The translations under genes and the position numbers were made by a program. This document shows positions 23,051 to 35,292 of a stretch of 64,000 bases of DNA, piece by piece. The DNA is from Gambelia wislizenii (Eukaryota > Chordata > Lepidosauria > Squamata > Crotaphytidae). How positions within the stretch are numbered: position 1 is the stretch's first letter; every line of letters starts with the position of its first letter. The notes under the pieces are model-generated. The model was not told where the DNA came from, searched no databases, and saw nothing but the letters and a program-made list of their open reading frames with translations. The stretch is taken from assembly GCA_030847615.1 (NCBI GenBank), contig JAUMIR010000001.1, forward strand, positions 61,021,501 to 61,085,500, written 5' to 3'.

Positions 23051-24721
23051 GGTTATATTTTCTTCCAGTATGAATTATCATGAGCTTCTACTTCATGTCT
23101 GACACAGAGTGGCCAGGTGCAGACGTAGTAACCAAAGGCACTTGCAGGGGTAGCTGTTTTGGCCATAAAACATTTTTGCTTTGAGGTGTTATAGGAAGTG
23201 TGTGCAGACAAAAATTGAGGCCATCTGTATGGCTGTGACAGTCAAAAGTAATTTCAAGTAAGAAAGTGGAGGGGATTTATAGGATCCCTCCCCAAATCAA
23301 GAAATGATAGTGAATGGATCACAATCCTGCTGTTTTTCCATGCAAGTTAACAAATGCATTATTGATAACCATGGTCATTCATAAGTGCATTACATTTAAA
23401 ACTGAGATTCTTCAACAGAAATGTTTGTCAGCAAGTTCTGTAGATGAAACACTTCTTTTAAAAATCCTTCCTTTTCCCTTCCTTTCCCCTTTTTCTTTCT
23501 CTCTATGCTTGATGTCTGGTCATAGAGCAGTGAAGCATTTATTAATAAAAGCACTGTGCCAGAAACACAGTAGAGCAGTAGAAGGAGGAGGAGAAGGGAC
23601 TATCTTGAGTTGGCATCAGTAAGAACCCCGATCCAGCTAATTTCCTACTAGGCCTGATTATATGTAACTGAGCATAATGCTTTTCTTTGAAGAGCTTGTC
23701 AGAGAAGGTTGGCCATTGTCTGGTTATCCCTTTGTGCAGTTGCCAGTGGCCACCTGACAACTTTGTCAATACATTTGTGCTGTTTTCTCCTGTAATGAGG
23801 ACCTTGGCATGTTTACTTGACCTTTTCAAATGGAACCACCCCTAGCAACATTGCAGTAATACAAAGAGGAGACTGAGCAGTGTTTTCTCCTGTGTTTATG
23901 TAACATGTGGGGGCCTTTCTTCATCTGTTTTAAAGGTAGTAGAAAGAAAAACATTGGGATGCCAAACATTCTAGGATGGGCCAGAAAAGTTAGTTAATAG
24001 CCTGAATATCTGCATGCTTAGAATGTGTGCTGGTAAAGGAGCTCTCCTGGAAGCCTAATCCAGATCAGTGAAGGCCAGGACACCAAATTATTAGTTAGAA
24101 GAGTTTCAAAAATTATGTTTTGGGGCAACTGCTCCCAGAATCTCCGACCCAGCATGGGCCATTGGCTGTGCTGACTAGGTGAGGTGATTCTGGGAGCTCT
24201 GGTCCAAAAAAGTAATTTTCCAAGCTCTAGTGAGGATGGGCAGAGATTAACCACATAGAGAGGCAGAAAAGTATTCTGTGGGAAGTAGGACAAGTCAACT
24301 GTAAATGCAGTTTCAGGTTTGTGGCATCTAATTTCATTAGATATTGAAACATTTATATGCACCCTTTCTTCAGAAAGCCCAATGCAGAAGTTAAAACAAT
24401 AACTTGGCAATTAAAATCATGTATGACAGCAGTCCACTAAAAGCAGCTATAAAACACAGACAGTGGCAAATAAGGCTTTTAAGAAAAACCTTAACTGTAC
24501 AGCCTCTAGTATTAAAAATCGTATCAATAGGGCAGCAACTATTTATGGCCCCAATACCTTCTCCAAAAGTAAAGTTTTATCATCCCCCTTCCTCTTCCTC
24601 TTGCTCTTCTTCATCAACCCCAAGCTAGGAATAAGCAGAGCTAAGATTAGAGTAGTCATTTAAGGGTGGCCCAGGGTGAGGTGTAAAATGGTGGCCCAAA
24701 GGGTATAACCTACTGTATCAA
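23051..24721. other. Mostly unassigned; one MITE-like fragment
   Basis: At about 24115-24235 a block with ctcccagaatctccgacccagcatgg and tgattctgggagctctggtcc is an imperfect palindrome of the kind common in reptile MITEs. Nothing else was recognised. Confidence 0.45.
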
Positions 24722-25003
24722 GTGAATATCCAGCTCTTCATTTAACCAAACCTCTTTCTGAGTGTCACTCTTTTGCTCCCATTTATTTACAAGCAACTTG
24801 TTAACTTCTGTACACTATGGCCAAGATCCTATAGTGTGTTGAATACATCTCCACATGTGGAATCATATGTCGATTGTGCTACGCAACCCATGTACTGAAT
24901 GGCTACCCTGCATTATTGAATTGTCCATCTGAATGTGTAACCAAACGTTCCTGTGCAGCCACATGAGGTTTGAACCCATAATCTCAACTCATTCTGAGGA
25001 TGA
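24722..25003 (+). repeat. About 0.25-kb unit, one arm of a spaced inverted pair
   Basis: The sequence ctttctgagtgtcactcttttgctcccatt, then tttacaagcaactt, then ctatggccaagatcctatagtg, then tgtcgattgtgcta recurs in reverse complement at 26563-26860. After one unit the text restarts (gaggtttgaacccataatctcaactcatt, 24965 on), so this copy holds slightly more than one unit in tandem. It has no coding content. Confidence 0.75.
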
Positions 25004-26149
25004 AAGTATACTAAAGACCTAAACTGTATCCCATTTCTAGAAACAATACATTCTAGTAGGGATACACACGACAGTCTAGTGTTAATGTGGATAAAGCACT
25101 TCCCACAAGATGAAGGGAGCTTTTGGATACACCATTCTGTTGAGAACAACTCCCTATGGGACTGGGACCTCCCTTGCTTCCAAAGTGGGACCGAAGTGTG
25201 CAAATATCCGTCTTAGCATCTGGCTGCCTTTCCCCACTTTAAATCCCACAGTCTCTTCTGTAGAAACAAGGCTTGGCCTTCCACCAGTTGTAATTGGAAA
25301 CAAGGATAATCTCAAGAGCTACTAGCAGGCAGGGAAAAATAGTCTCTTCAGGCTGTTCTCTCTTGTTAATTTGTAAGGTTGTTTAGGGGTGGTTACCTTG
25401 CTGACATATTTTCCTAGACTTGTAACTGCTGGGACCTCCATAATTCCCAAAGCACCTGAAAGAAAAGTTCATTTTCTTTTTTCTCTCTCCCTCTCTGGTT
25501 TTCTTGGTTTTCCTTTCTTCTTTTTCTTCTTCTTATCCTTAAAAAAATCCAAACCATAAATACTCAGGTGTGGAGCCTCAAACATGGATTCCCTCCCACC
25601 ATCTGTCCCATTCCTCCTGTATGCACTTGAGACCCGTTTCTAATTTGTTTATACTAAAAGGTAGGACAGCAACACTTCATCAATTTTTCTAGATTACTCA
25701 GGTGTTTTTTAAAAAATCTTGATCAACTAAAAACATTCTCCTGATTTGAGTGGTGAACAGTCTTTCATTTTTGGAAATATTTGCAGTACATATGAAGACT
25801 ACAGATAGCAGTTTCTGAAGAATATCTTTAAAAATGTTCCTTCCTGTGTGCAAGAGATAGCAATGTCTAATGCAACTGTAGTCAAAAACAAAAAAAACCC
25901 CTCAACTTTCTGAGTGTTGTCTGGGTCTAACTCTTTCTGTCCTTTGGAGCATTACATAAACTTAACCCCAACTTCCCTTTTTGTTGCTGTACCAATATTT
26001 TGTAATTGTTCACAAGACAGATATAATATTTGAAAGGAATACTAGATAATTTCTTTTTTTTTTAGTTTAGTTTAGTTTAAAACTTGGAAAAAAAATCGAA
26101 AGCCTTTTCTAAATGTAATGGTTAGTAATAAGAAGATATTGGTTGGAAT
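25004..26149. other. No recognised feature
   Basis: Lies between the two inverted units. T-rich tracts are present; no family-like frame was seen. Confidence 0.45.
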
Positions 26150-26420
26150 TTTTTAAAAATTCTTTTTTTAGTTCAACAAATTTAATAAAAAATACATTCA
26201 AACATAACATTAATAAACAAACAAATATAAAAATTATAAAGTATATATAGAGTCATATTACCCATCATTCCTTCCAATTTACATTAAACCATAAATTCAC
26301 CCTTCTCACAATCTTTATCCCCTCCAGTCACCCTCTTCATTTCTTTTCATTCTTCACCATTCTTATACCTCTAATCTTATTCCTATTTAACTTCTCCTTC
26401 CCATCACTTTGTGATTGTGA
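26150..26420 (-). mobile_element. Probable L1 3' UTR and tail
   Basis: On the minus strand the sequence runs through an AT-rich 3' UTR with tttattaatgttatgtttg and ends in attaaatttgttgaactaaaaaaa. This form is usual for reptile L1 3' ends. No ORF2 portion is attached, so the call is by tail character only. Confidence 0.45.
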
Positions 26421-26562
26421 AGAAAGAGATTTTTTTTTATTTATTTATTTTAGTCTTAAGCATGACTAAGTTTTTCTGTGGAAGAGTTGAATGTTTTGTC
26501 TAATGCTGTGTCTCTGAATTCAGTTCAAACTTGCAGAAGCAGAGTACCGTTATGCATGCTGA

Positions 26563-26860
26563 GATGGTACACATTCATGCACAGGTGATGCATGTGCTTG
26601 TAGATGCACATGCGCATTTAGTTACATTTTCAGATATGTATTCAGTTGTGCACTGTTGCCAATTCAGTACATTGACATGTAGCACAATCGACATGTAACT
26701 GCACTTGTGCAGATGTCTTCTACACGACCCACTATAGAATCTTGGCCATAGTGTATAGATATTAAGAAGTTGCTTGTAAATAAATGGAAGCAAAAGAATA
26801 ACACTCAGAAAGTGCTGAGTTAAATGAGCTGAGATTCTGTGTTCAAACCTAAGAGGACTT
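26563..26860 (-). repeat. About 0.25-kb unit, second arm of the inverted pair
   Basis: The reverse complement matches 24722-24960 over most of its length. Here the ggtttgaac segment precedes the ctttctgagtg segment, as in a tandem array read from a different start. Confidence 0.75.
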
Positions 26861-27033
26861 GGTGTTAACATGGACACACAAGGGCATCCAATTCCTTGTA
26901 CCAGTAATGTACTTTTTAAAATTTTTAAAATGTATACCCTCCAAAGAAAAGAATGTGAATAATTTTAGTTACGTATAGCATGAGAATTAGTTGGTTTTGG
27001 CATTCTGCGCTACACAGATGAAGTTACTTATAA

Positions 27034-27860
27034 ATAATAATAATAATAATAATAATATTTATTTATACCCCGCCCCTCTGTTAAAACAATCGGGGCGGCT
27101 TACAAAAATTAAAATGCAATACAGATAAAATCCCCAAACACCCCCCACCCCACCCTCCCCCATAAAAAATATTAAACAATTATAAATTAAAACCAACTGA
27201 TCTAAAATCACAATTAAAAACAATAAATACTATAAAATACTATAAATGGCCAGCGGACTAAAAGAAGCCAGGATCCCCTGAGGCCCGGATCTGATTAGGA
27301 AAGGCCTGCCGAAAGAGATCCGTCTTTAGTGCTTTTTTAAAGCTACTCAGGGTTGTTATCTGACGGATCTCGTTCGGCAGGTCATTCCACAATTTGGGGG
27401 CGATTACCGAAAAGGCCCTCTGGGAGGTTGCAGACAGCCTAGATTTTTGTGGCTGAAGCAAATTCCTCCCAGAGGACCGGAGTGCGTGGGGAGGATTGTA
27501 TGGGAGGAGGCGGTTCCGGAGATAACTTGGACCCAAGCCATTTAGGGCTTTAAAGGTAATAACCAACACCTTATACTGGGCCCGGAAACTGATAGGCAGC
27601 CAGTGGAGAGATCTTAACACTGGAGTTATATGGTCTCTCTGAGATGTTCCCGAGACCACTCTGGCTGCCATATTTTGTACCAACTGAAGTTTCCGGACCA
27701 AGCATGAGGGCAGCCCCATGTAGAGCGCATTGCAGAAATCTAGACGAGAGGTTACCAGCGCGTGCATCACAGTCTCGAGGTCCTTTACTTCCAGGAAATG
27801 GTGCAGCTGGCGTATCAGCCGAAGCTGATTATCTTCCCTCTCTGGATCTAGAACTCCTTA
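27034..27860 (-). pseudogene. L2-like LINE 3' end with an open ORF2 C-terminus
   Basis: The minus strand is open for about 200 codons (from about 27860 to the stop at 27258). It reads the family end pattern: LVTSRLDFCNALYMGLP, KLQLVQNMAARVVSGT, HITPVLRSLHWLPI, FKALNGLGPSYLRNRLLPY, RAFSVIAPKLWNDLP and FKKALKTDLFRQAF. This is the region downstream of the reverse transcriptase. A 3' UTR follows with aagccgccccgattg and a gggcggggtataaataaat tail, then an (ATT)n run at 27034-27058. The copy is 5' truncated. The lack of stops marks it as the youngest LINE here. Confidence 0.88.
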
Positions 27861-27959
27861 AGTAGGTGCCGCTCTTTTACATGGTACCATTTCTTTTTCC
27901 TTCAAATCCCTTTTCCAGAAATCCCGTGATGTCTCTTGCTATACATGACTAAGACTGTA

Positions 27960-28808
27960 CAGTCAGCCCTCCGCATCCATGGTGTGAAGACACACCCAAC
28001 TAAAGGTGGTGGCAGGTTTGGGTGTGCAACGCCAGTACCCTGGTGAGACCAAACTCTTTTACCCAAAAAGGCTCTGATGCTGAATATAAAGTTCAAAAAA
28101 GGAAGAAGTTTATTTTAAAGAACAAATCCTCCTCCCCAGCTCTAAAAGGTTTGAAATAAAAGGTACTTCACAGTTTGAGTTTCAGCAGTCTTCAGGGTGT
28201 CATCTCTCTGGATTTGATCTTGGTTTGATCTCCTCACTCAATGGAGCTTGTGCAGGGTCTTTCAGCTCCCGATTCCTTGGAGTTATTTGTTGTTGGTAAC
28301 TAATTTGGCTAAATGGTGTAAGAAATGCCCTTCCTGGCTGTCTGGGCCTGTTTGCCACCAATAAAACAGCTCCCTGCAAGCTCACAGCAAAGACTGAGCA
28401 AAAAATTAAGAAACTTCTAGCTAAACAGAGCTTGCTTGGAAGGGACAAACAAAACCTGGAAAAATGCAGGGGAATTCTTCAGCTCCTCCCACAACTCTAA
28501 TACAATGAAACATTCCTATGCTCAGACATACTAAGGCCTGAACTAAACGAAGGAAAATGCAGGGGAGATTCAAACAGTCCTGGATGGACATCACACATGG
28601 AGTCTGCACCCATAGATTAAACCATCCACCGGTCGAAAATATTTCAAAAAACAAAATTCCAAAAAGCAAACCTGGATTTTGCCATTTTATATAAGCGACA
28701 CCATTTTACTATGCCATTGTTAGGGACTTGAGCATCCATGGATTTTGGTATCCACCGGGGGGGGGGGTTTCCTGGAAGCAAACCCCAGGATATACCAAGG
28801 GGCCACTG
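27960..28808. mobile_element. Tigger-like MITE split by a solo LTR
   Basis: The left end cagtcagccctccgcatcc and the right end ggggccactg are each flanked by TA (27958-27959, 28809-28810). Without the LTR the inner order matches 32888-33116: aaaatattt, ccaaaaagcaaacc, ggattttgccat, tatataag-gacaccatttt, gggacttgagcat. A G10 run is present near 28757. Confidence 0.85.
27983..28595. mobile_element. Solo LTR, 613 bp, with 5-bp target duplication
   Basis: The segment starts tgtgaagacac, ends gacatcaca, and is flanked on both sides by catgg (27978-27982 and 28596-28600). TG...CA ends and a 5-bp duplication are the marks of an LTR retroelement. Removal restores the host MITE. No gag, pol or env sequence is present, so this is the product of LTR-LTR recombination. 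A tttatt run near 28109 would be a polyadenylation signal if the element lies on the minus strand. It could be endogenous-retroviral or Ty3-like. Confidence 0.8.
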
Positions 28809-28819
28809 TACTCTAGAGC

Positions 28820-28990
28820 AGTGCTACTCAAAGTGGTGGTCCCTGGACAGATGCCACTCTATGAGGCATCAGTTGCCAGTCCCTGGAGAGTTTTGAGGAA
28901 AGAAAAAATAGTGGCTGCCAATGGCTAAAATTATGGTACACTCGAAATAAAATGCCAGTTCCTCCGCATCAGATACCTCAAAAGCTCTGC
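28820..28990. mobile_element. Possible hAT (Charlie-like) fragment
   Basis: The phrase cagtgctactcaaagtggtggtccctgg resembles the terminus of Charlie-type hAT elements. A matching opposite end was not found. Confidence 0.35.
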
Positions 28991-31900
28991 TGTGGAGTTC
29001 TTGGATAGAAATTAGAGATCTGGAATTCTAAGACTAGAAATAAGTGGCTTCCATAGTATGTTCTTCTGAGAGTAGACATAGGTTGGCCCTTTCAAGAAAT
29101 CCTTGCAAAAAGCACTAATCCTCAACTGTTATGCCCCGTAGTATTTTTAAAAATGAAAATTTTGATAATTAATAAAGTACGTAGTGGTTAACTTTCTGCC
29201 CTTTCATGACACCCAAAATCTGCCTCTTAAGACAATAGCATCATTCTTCTGGATGCTAGGGCCTGCCCTGCCCTTTTACTAATCTTTTCATGAACCCTTA
29301 TCTGCTGTTGCCATCATGTAATAATATACCTCTAACTGTCCTAGTTTGGCAGGGACAGTCCTAGTTAATCCTCTGCTATTCCACTTTGTTGCTTTTAAAA
29401 TGTCCCAGTTTCTCTCTCCTCCCACTTATCTCTTTCATTTTAGGCTTACTTCAAGAGCTGAAAATGGTATTCAAAGTGCAAAACTAGTTAGCACTAACTT
29501 AGCAGAAGGGAAAGGCGGGGATACAGTCTTGTCCTTCCCAGTAGACCTGGCAAAAGCAAACTGCTGCAGCCTCCTAGCTTTGAAACAGTATCCTGTACTG
29601 TTTGACTCCAAATTGCTTCTTGTAGTAAGCAGTAGGAATAAACACACCTTGTAAACAGTAGTGAAGGAAGAGCCCTATCAGTTAAGAGGGCCTTTTCTTA
29701 AGGAGATCTCCTTTGAATTATAGCAGCCTTGGAACTACACATATGTGTCCCAGTTTTCATCTGTAAAACGTTGGAGGATATGTGATAGGTGTACACATAG
29801 CACCCATTTGGTTTCTTCTCTAACCAGGATCTAGCCTTGGACATCTTCACATGCAAAATTGACTCCAACCCACCCCTGCAATGAGCAGTAAAGGTTCCTA
29901 AGGAAAGAGAAACGACATTGCTGGTTGCCCATGTTCTGCTCTTATTAATTTTCTTACTGCAGAACCTCCAGTAACCTGTCCTCTACTTAATACAGTTTGA
30001 AAAACTACTGTTTGTGGAATTGTGGTGTGTTAAATAAAGGGTCACATCTTAAAAGACAGGGCACCTGATATCCCTGATGTGCAGTCTTGTATTGAAGAGT
30101 TGAATCAAGAGTTGAGCAGAAAACAAAGTGCCAAATGCAGAGCACTGATAAGCCACTATCACTATAGACCAAATGCCTGTAAAACTCTTTATCTTCCTTT
30201 TTCCCCATACCGTGACTTTTTCACCATGGCCATGCTTTTTCATGTTCTGTCAAACTAGGTTTCCCACTGTGAGGCTTTGAGTTTTCCATTATTGGCACGC
30301 CGTGAGAGAGACTGAGCCTTACTCTGACATTACGCAGGAATTTTGATTACTTACATCGAGTTTTCTTCCCCTTCCAAGCCTGTGAGCAATGGCACCCACC
30401 TGCAGCAAACAAAAAGGTTTCAGCTGCTGCCTGTTCAGCAACCCTGATTGGTTGGCATTTCTAAATGGAAGGCAGTGCCAGTCTCTTTGTCCACTTTCTG
30501 TCTCTCTTGGTACTGGCAAGCAGCGTCTCTGCGCAGAAGAGGGACAAATTTGACTGATTAATTCTGCCCCTTTAGCTTTGAATAAAGGTTGCTATGTTAC
30601 CCTCCCACTCTGAGGCCTGCCAGAACGCGTACCATCCATAATGCCACAGCAGGCGGCTGGTGAATGAAGGCTCTTTAAAGTGCCCCTCCTGCTGTGTTCT
30701 TGGTTTTAGCTTCAGCTCAAGGATTTGTGTGTGTGTGTTTCTGTCTGTCTGTGTATGTATGCATGGCCACTGGGCATGATTTTTCTCAGCTGAGCAATGG
30801 GTAGGAAAGTTGGAAGATGTAACTCTAGCCTCTTCCATCACAGATTGCTGCCTTTGATATGTGCATGGAGGTATCCTTGCAAGAAACATGCTTAATGATA
30901 GAATCCTTTGGTAATATGATCATTCTGCCTTAGAATGAAAAGGTTTTGCTTGACAAGCACTAAGATCTCAGGGTGTACAAGGGCAAGCCAAATGTTCTCC
31001 TCACTGATATTGCTCAGTGATTAAAGAACAGAAAAACATTTAACTCAGTTCCAGTTGAGCAGGATGCTTTAGTGCCTCAGAGTCATGTTTTGTAGCAGAA
31101 TTCACACAGAATGAAACTCACAAGGAAGGCATTTTACAACATTGTCACCTGAAAGATTGTAAACAATATCCCCAAATTCCAGCTTGGATGGAACAGCCTC
31201 CTATCTCCTGCTGTTTTTTGTTTTGTTTTGTTCCAGATAGAGAATGGCTGGTAAAAAAGGGTATCTCAGCCATTTCCCCCAGATCTCTTGCATTTTGCCA
31301 CTGGGATACATCCCTCCCCCCCCCCTCTGTATATTCTACTGGGACACAAAAACATCCCAGGCCATTTTATAGTCGAAACTATGAAGAGAAACTGGTGGGA
31401 GTGCTCAGATGAGAAATTAAATCTTACTTTTATTTCTGTTACTTAAACCTTATTTAAACCTTAAACCTTATTCCCCTTATTTAACCGAGGGAAACTAGAA
31501 GATGATTGTATCCTGAAATACCCTGAAAGTGTGTGTTTGTATAGATTTCCAAATCATTTCCTGTGTTCTGCATGGTGTGGGTAGGACTGGTTAATATGAC
31601 TGCCCATTCCTGTTGTTTCATAGTAGAGTGGGTGGAATAAGCCACTGGTACTGGTAGAAAAAGGAATGGAGGAAAGCAGCAACTTCGTATACCTGTTCAT
31701 AGCTGTTTCTTAAGGATAGCTCTTCCTGTGTGTGTTGAAATGGACTCCATTCCATGAAAGCCTGTGGTATAAACATGTTTTTAGAGTGCCATAAAGCATT
31801 TTTACTGCAGCCATCTGATCTAACCGGACTATGTTACTGGCAATTGTCTACATAGGTACTGTTTTTTCTTTATGGTCCCTGTGACTGTAACATATTGGTC

Positions 31901-32131
31901 TTCCTGTACCCATGGAGAACATTTGGGACATTCTAGAGCTGAGTAAGTGTGTTCTAGATGGAACCCTGCCTCTTTTGCCAGCCATGTCAGTATGATCCCT
32001 CCAATTTAACTCAGTTCCTTATGGGAGAGCAGCATTTTGGCAAGTGTAAGTATAAAGTGTTAGTGTAAAGATATATCATTTAATAATATAAAAAGATATA
32101 TCATTTAAAACTAAAAGATACATCATTTAAT
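28991..32131. other. 3.1 kb of repeat-poor sequence
   Basis: I see no complete mobile element and no open frame with family-like residues. Small local duplications occur near 31440-31485 (taaaccttattt). Given the terminal exon downstream, this is probably intron sequence. Confidence 0.45.
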
Positions 32132-32338
32132 ACCCCAGTCATTGGACTACGACCATCAAGACCAGAGTTTGAATTCCTGCTTGGCCATGAAAACCCATTG
32201 GGTGACCTTGGGCAAGTCACACACTCTCAGCCTCAGAGGAAGCAAAGGCAACCCCCTTCCAAACAAATGTGGCTAAGGAAACCCTGTGATAGGTTTGCCA
32301 TAAGTTGGAAATGACTTGACTGCACACAGCAATAACAG
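32132..32338 (+). mobile_element. tRNA-derived SINE (copy 1)
   Basis: The head retains a degenerate B-box-like gagtttgaattcc. The body has gggtgaccttgggcaagtcaca. The tail has ccataagttggaaatgacttgactgcacacagcaa. The same order is seen at 39266, 53188 and, inverted, at 32640. Confidence 0.88.
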
Positions 32339-32344
32339 TAGTTA

Positions 32345-32475
32345 TAAGAACAACAATATTTATTTCTTTCCCGCTTCCCCCTATGGATTGAGATGGGGAA
32401 CAACAAATTAACATATAAACATAATGTTGGTTAAAAACACATATCAGTTTAAAACTATATCAGTTTAAAAGAACA
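32345..32475 (-). mobile_element. LINE 3' tail (L2-like)
   Basis: The phrase atttatttctttcccgcttccccctatgg followed by gagatggggaacaac is the reverse of the usual L2-type tail (ggcggggaataaat). Only the tail is present. Confidence 0.55.
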
Positions 32476-32639
32476 AGGAAAACCAAGACATTTTAAAGCA
32501 ATCAATACATCATTTAAAATTCTCCTCTGGGGATTCTGTATAGCTACTTTACTCATCATTTTATGTAATTTTTACAAATGAAAATATTTTTCTTATAAGA
32601 TCACATAGGAGAGGCTTATGTGGCTCTCACTGACTTTGC

Positions 32640-32858
32640 TGTTAGGTGCCTTCATGTTGTCTATGCCAACCCTAAGGGGTTTTCTTGGCAAGATTTGTTT
32701 AGAGGGGGTTTGCCATTGCCTTTCTCTGAGGAGGAGAGACTGTGACTTGCCCAAGCTTATCCAGTGGGTTTCTATGGCCAAATGAGAATTTGAACCCTGG
32801 TCTCCAGAGTCATAGTCCAACACCCAGACCACTATGCTAGGTTGGTTCGCACTGGCTA
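32640..32858 (-). mobile_element. tRNA-derived SINE (copy 2)
   Basis: Inverted relative to copy 1. The minus strand carries ctctggagaccagggttcaaattc (B box), then gggcaagtcacagtctctcc, then ccttagggttggcatagac near its tail. Confidence 0.88.
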
Positions 32859-32887
32859 GCTAGCTGTAATGTTTGCAACAGGAACTA

Positions 32888-33116
32888 CAGTTGTCCCTCC
32901 GCATTCACGGATTTGGCATTCACAGTTTTAAGTATTCACAGCTTGAAAATATTATTTAAAAAATAATAATCCAAAAAGCAAACCTTGATTTTGCCATCTT
33001 ATATAAGGGACACCATTTTGCTGTGCCATTGCATATAATGGGACTTGAGTATTCACGGATTTGGGTATTCACGGGGGTCCTGGAACCAAACCCCAGCAAA
33101 TGTGAAGGGACAACTG
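32888..33116. mobile_element. Tigger-like MITE, 229 bp, complete
   Basis: Perfectly placed TA at both sides (32886-32887, 33117-33118). The ends cagttgtccctccgc and gaagggacaactg are inverted. Four cattcacgg/attcacgg motifs lie inside. This is the reference copy for the family in this window. Confidence 0.85.
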
Positions 33117-33118
33117 TA

Positions 33119-35275
33119 GACTCATAACTGTAGGTGAGCAGATAACCTCTGTGGTCTATGTGTGTATGAATGCAGAACTGTCTGTGATCGTGATCACAGA
33201 AATGTATTTATTTATTTAAACTCTGTAGTGCATAATGTGGCAATGTGTTCTCAGAATGCTGAGTTTTGTCTTCTTTTGTAACAAAATGCCTCTCATTTCC
33301 TATGCTAGGAAGCAAAGTTGCATTGCTTGGGGAATGAACCAGATAATCTAATGGTCCCTTTCCCCTTTTGACAAAGGGATTTGACCCTGTTGGCTGGGTC
33401 AGCCACACAGAAGGGTTTTCTGTTCCTGACCTTTTAACTGTTTGATTGTGAGTCAGAATCCATTAGGGAATATAGATGGATCAAAGGCCAAAACCCTGGA
33501 CACAGTGACCACCTCATGACAGACATGACTATGAAGTGTCAGAGGTTACTTTAAAGATAAAAGACCTGCTAATTGTTTGCTCTAAATCCCAATACTTTGT
33601 GCAAGGGCTTTCCATCCAAGCTGGTTGAGTAAACACTGGCATTTAGGAACACTGGGGAGAGGCAAGAAAAGATGCATCAAGGTGTCTAGAATCTCCCTGG
33701 CTACATCCAGTCTGTAGCATTGCAAGTCTTTGTCTGCTCCCTTTCTGTAATGCAGTTTTGATTTGGATTCTGCTTTCGCTACATAATGAGGCTGCTGTGA
33801 TTCTGTTAGATTAAGTTACATGAACTTGGCCTTGGTGTTTAGTCTAGCTACATATAGTTTCCCTGATGGGCTTCTTTGCTCCAGTGGTACTTACCTGTGG
33901 CACATCCCTGTCCAACAGAGTGTGGTTGCCTTCTTCTGAACTGTACATTCTATTATGACTAGGAGGAGTTGCAACTTGTATGAAAATATCGTTTGTAAAT
34001 AGCCCTTTTAAATTTCCTCTCAGGGATGTTAACATGGATGGACTGAACACATCTATCCCCCCAGTTCTATTCTCATCTGAATCGTGAAATTTGAAAAGCT
34101 ATGTTTTTCATGGATCATCCCACAGGACCCCTGGCCATGCTCTTGGAAGTATTTTGGGAGCTGTAGTTCAAAAGAGAAAATTTCCCCAAAGTCTCTGATG
34201 TTGCCATAGCAGTTGAAGTAGAATCACAGCAGTATAGTTGTGTAATTGTGAAAAGGCCCTCAGCAGAGCTAAGACAATGCAGAGACGATGCAGGGTGAAG
34301 GCTGAAAAGAGTTTCAGGCCACAAGAGTTTCAGGACTCTTGGTGGAAACAGTTTGGAAAGGGGGGGGGGCTAGAAAAAAGGATCCTAATGCTAGAATGGA
34401 GTTTCAGGGGCTAGTTCTGGACTGGAACTCAGAAAAACCTTCCCTGGAAAACAAAACGAAATCTGAAATCCCACAAAAAACCCAAACTGGAAGTGGCCAG
34501 AAAGCCACTTTACAGTTCTGTAAAACCTCTTGGCAGGGAGATGGTGGTGAGCAGGTGCAAGGGGTTGTACGTACACTTTGGTTTGAGGCAAAGTCACCAC
34601 TCCTGGAAATTTCACGTACCAAAAATATCAGAATGTTTTGTTGATTTTTTTGGCTGGGAAAGCCTTTGGTGGGATCAAGGAGGGGACTGGAGGCTGCCAG
34701 CAAAGGGCCTGTGGGCTGCAGGATTCCCAGTCCTGTCATAAAGAGTTGGGCATTGAGTTAGTTATTGGAAGTTACATGTCATAAGAAATTGCCTTTCCCA
34801 ACCATTTTGTTCTTCAGAGATGGTGCTGCTCAGGGTTCCCATGCCATTTGAAGTCTGGTCATTGGGCATGTTGGGTAGTGTCTTCTCAGTGGTGGCATTC
34901 AGATTCTAGACCCGCTGCAAGAATCCTCTAGTTCCTGGAATCCCCCAGGACAAATGACAGCTAATCATGCTGGCTGAAGGGTTCTGGGAGTTGTGGTTTA
35001 AAAAGTTACATATCTAAGCTCTGTGAGGAGGTTTGCTGGAACCCTCTCCTTATGACCTTTAGACATTTTGTTTAAAATTCTTCTGTTTAGAGGTGCATTT
35101 CTCCACAGAATAACTTGGATTATGCTGGTTTTATTATTGATGACTGACGCTTTTCTGCTTTTCAATTTTTATTGGTCTGATGCTTGTTGTTCTGTTGATT
35201 TACTATGATTAACTAAACAAGATACTCACTACCTGGCCCCTCTGTGCAAACTAGTTGAATGATGGCTTCCATTTT
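33119..35275. other. Repeat-poor stretch before the terminal exon
   Basis: Contains half of a family A MITE at about 34140-34260 (gggagctgtagttcaaaag, then cagtatagttgtgtaattgtgaaaagg), and a ctgggagttgtggtttaaaaag fragment near 34985. No convincing internal exon was found. It is most likely the last intron of the host gene. Confidence 0.45.
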
Positions 35276-35292
35276 CTTTTTTTTTTCTACAG
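35276..35292 (+). promoter_or_regulatory. Splice acceptor with long pyrimidine tract
   Basis: A run of about 20 T/C bases ends in ctacag at 35292, immediately before the proposed terminal exon. This is a strong match to the vertebrate 3' splice site. Confidence 0.65.

Noticed and set aside
29346..29654. A 102-residue open frame in the repeat-poor region.
   Set aside because: No splice sites in phase, no family-like motif, and composition is not distinctive; chance frame is the simpler reading.
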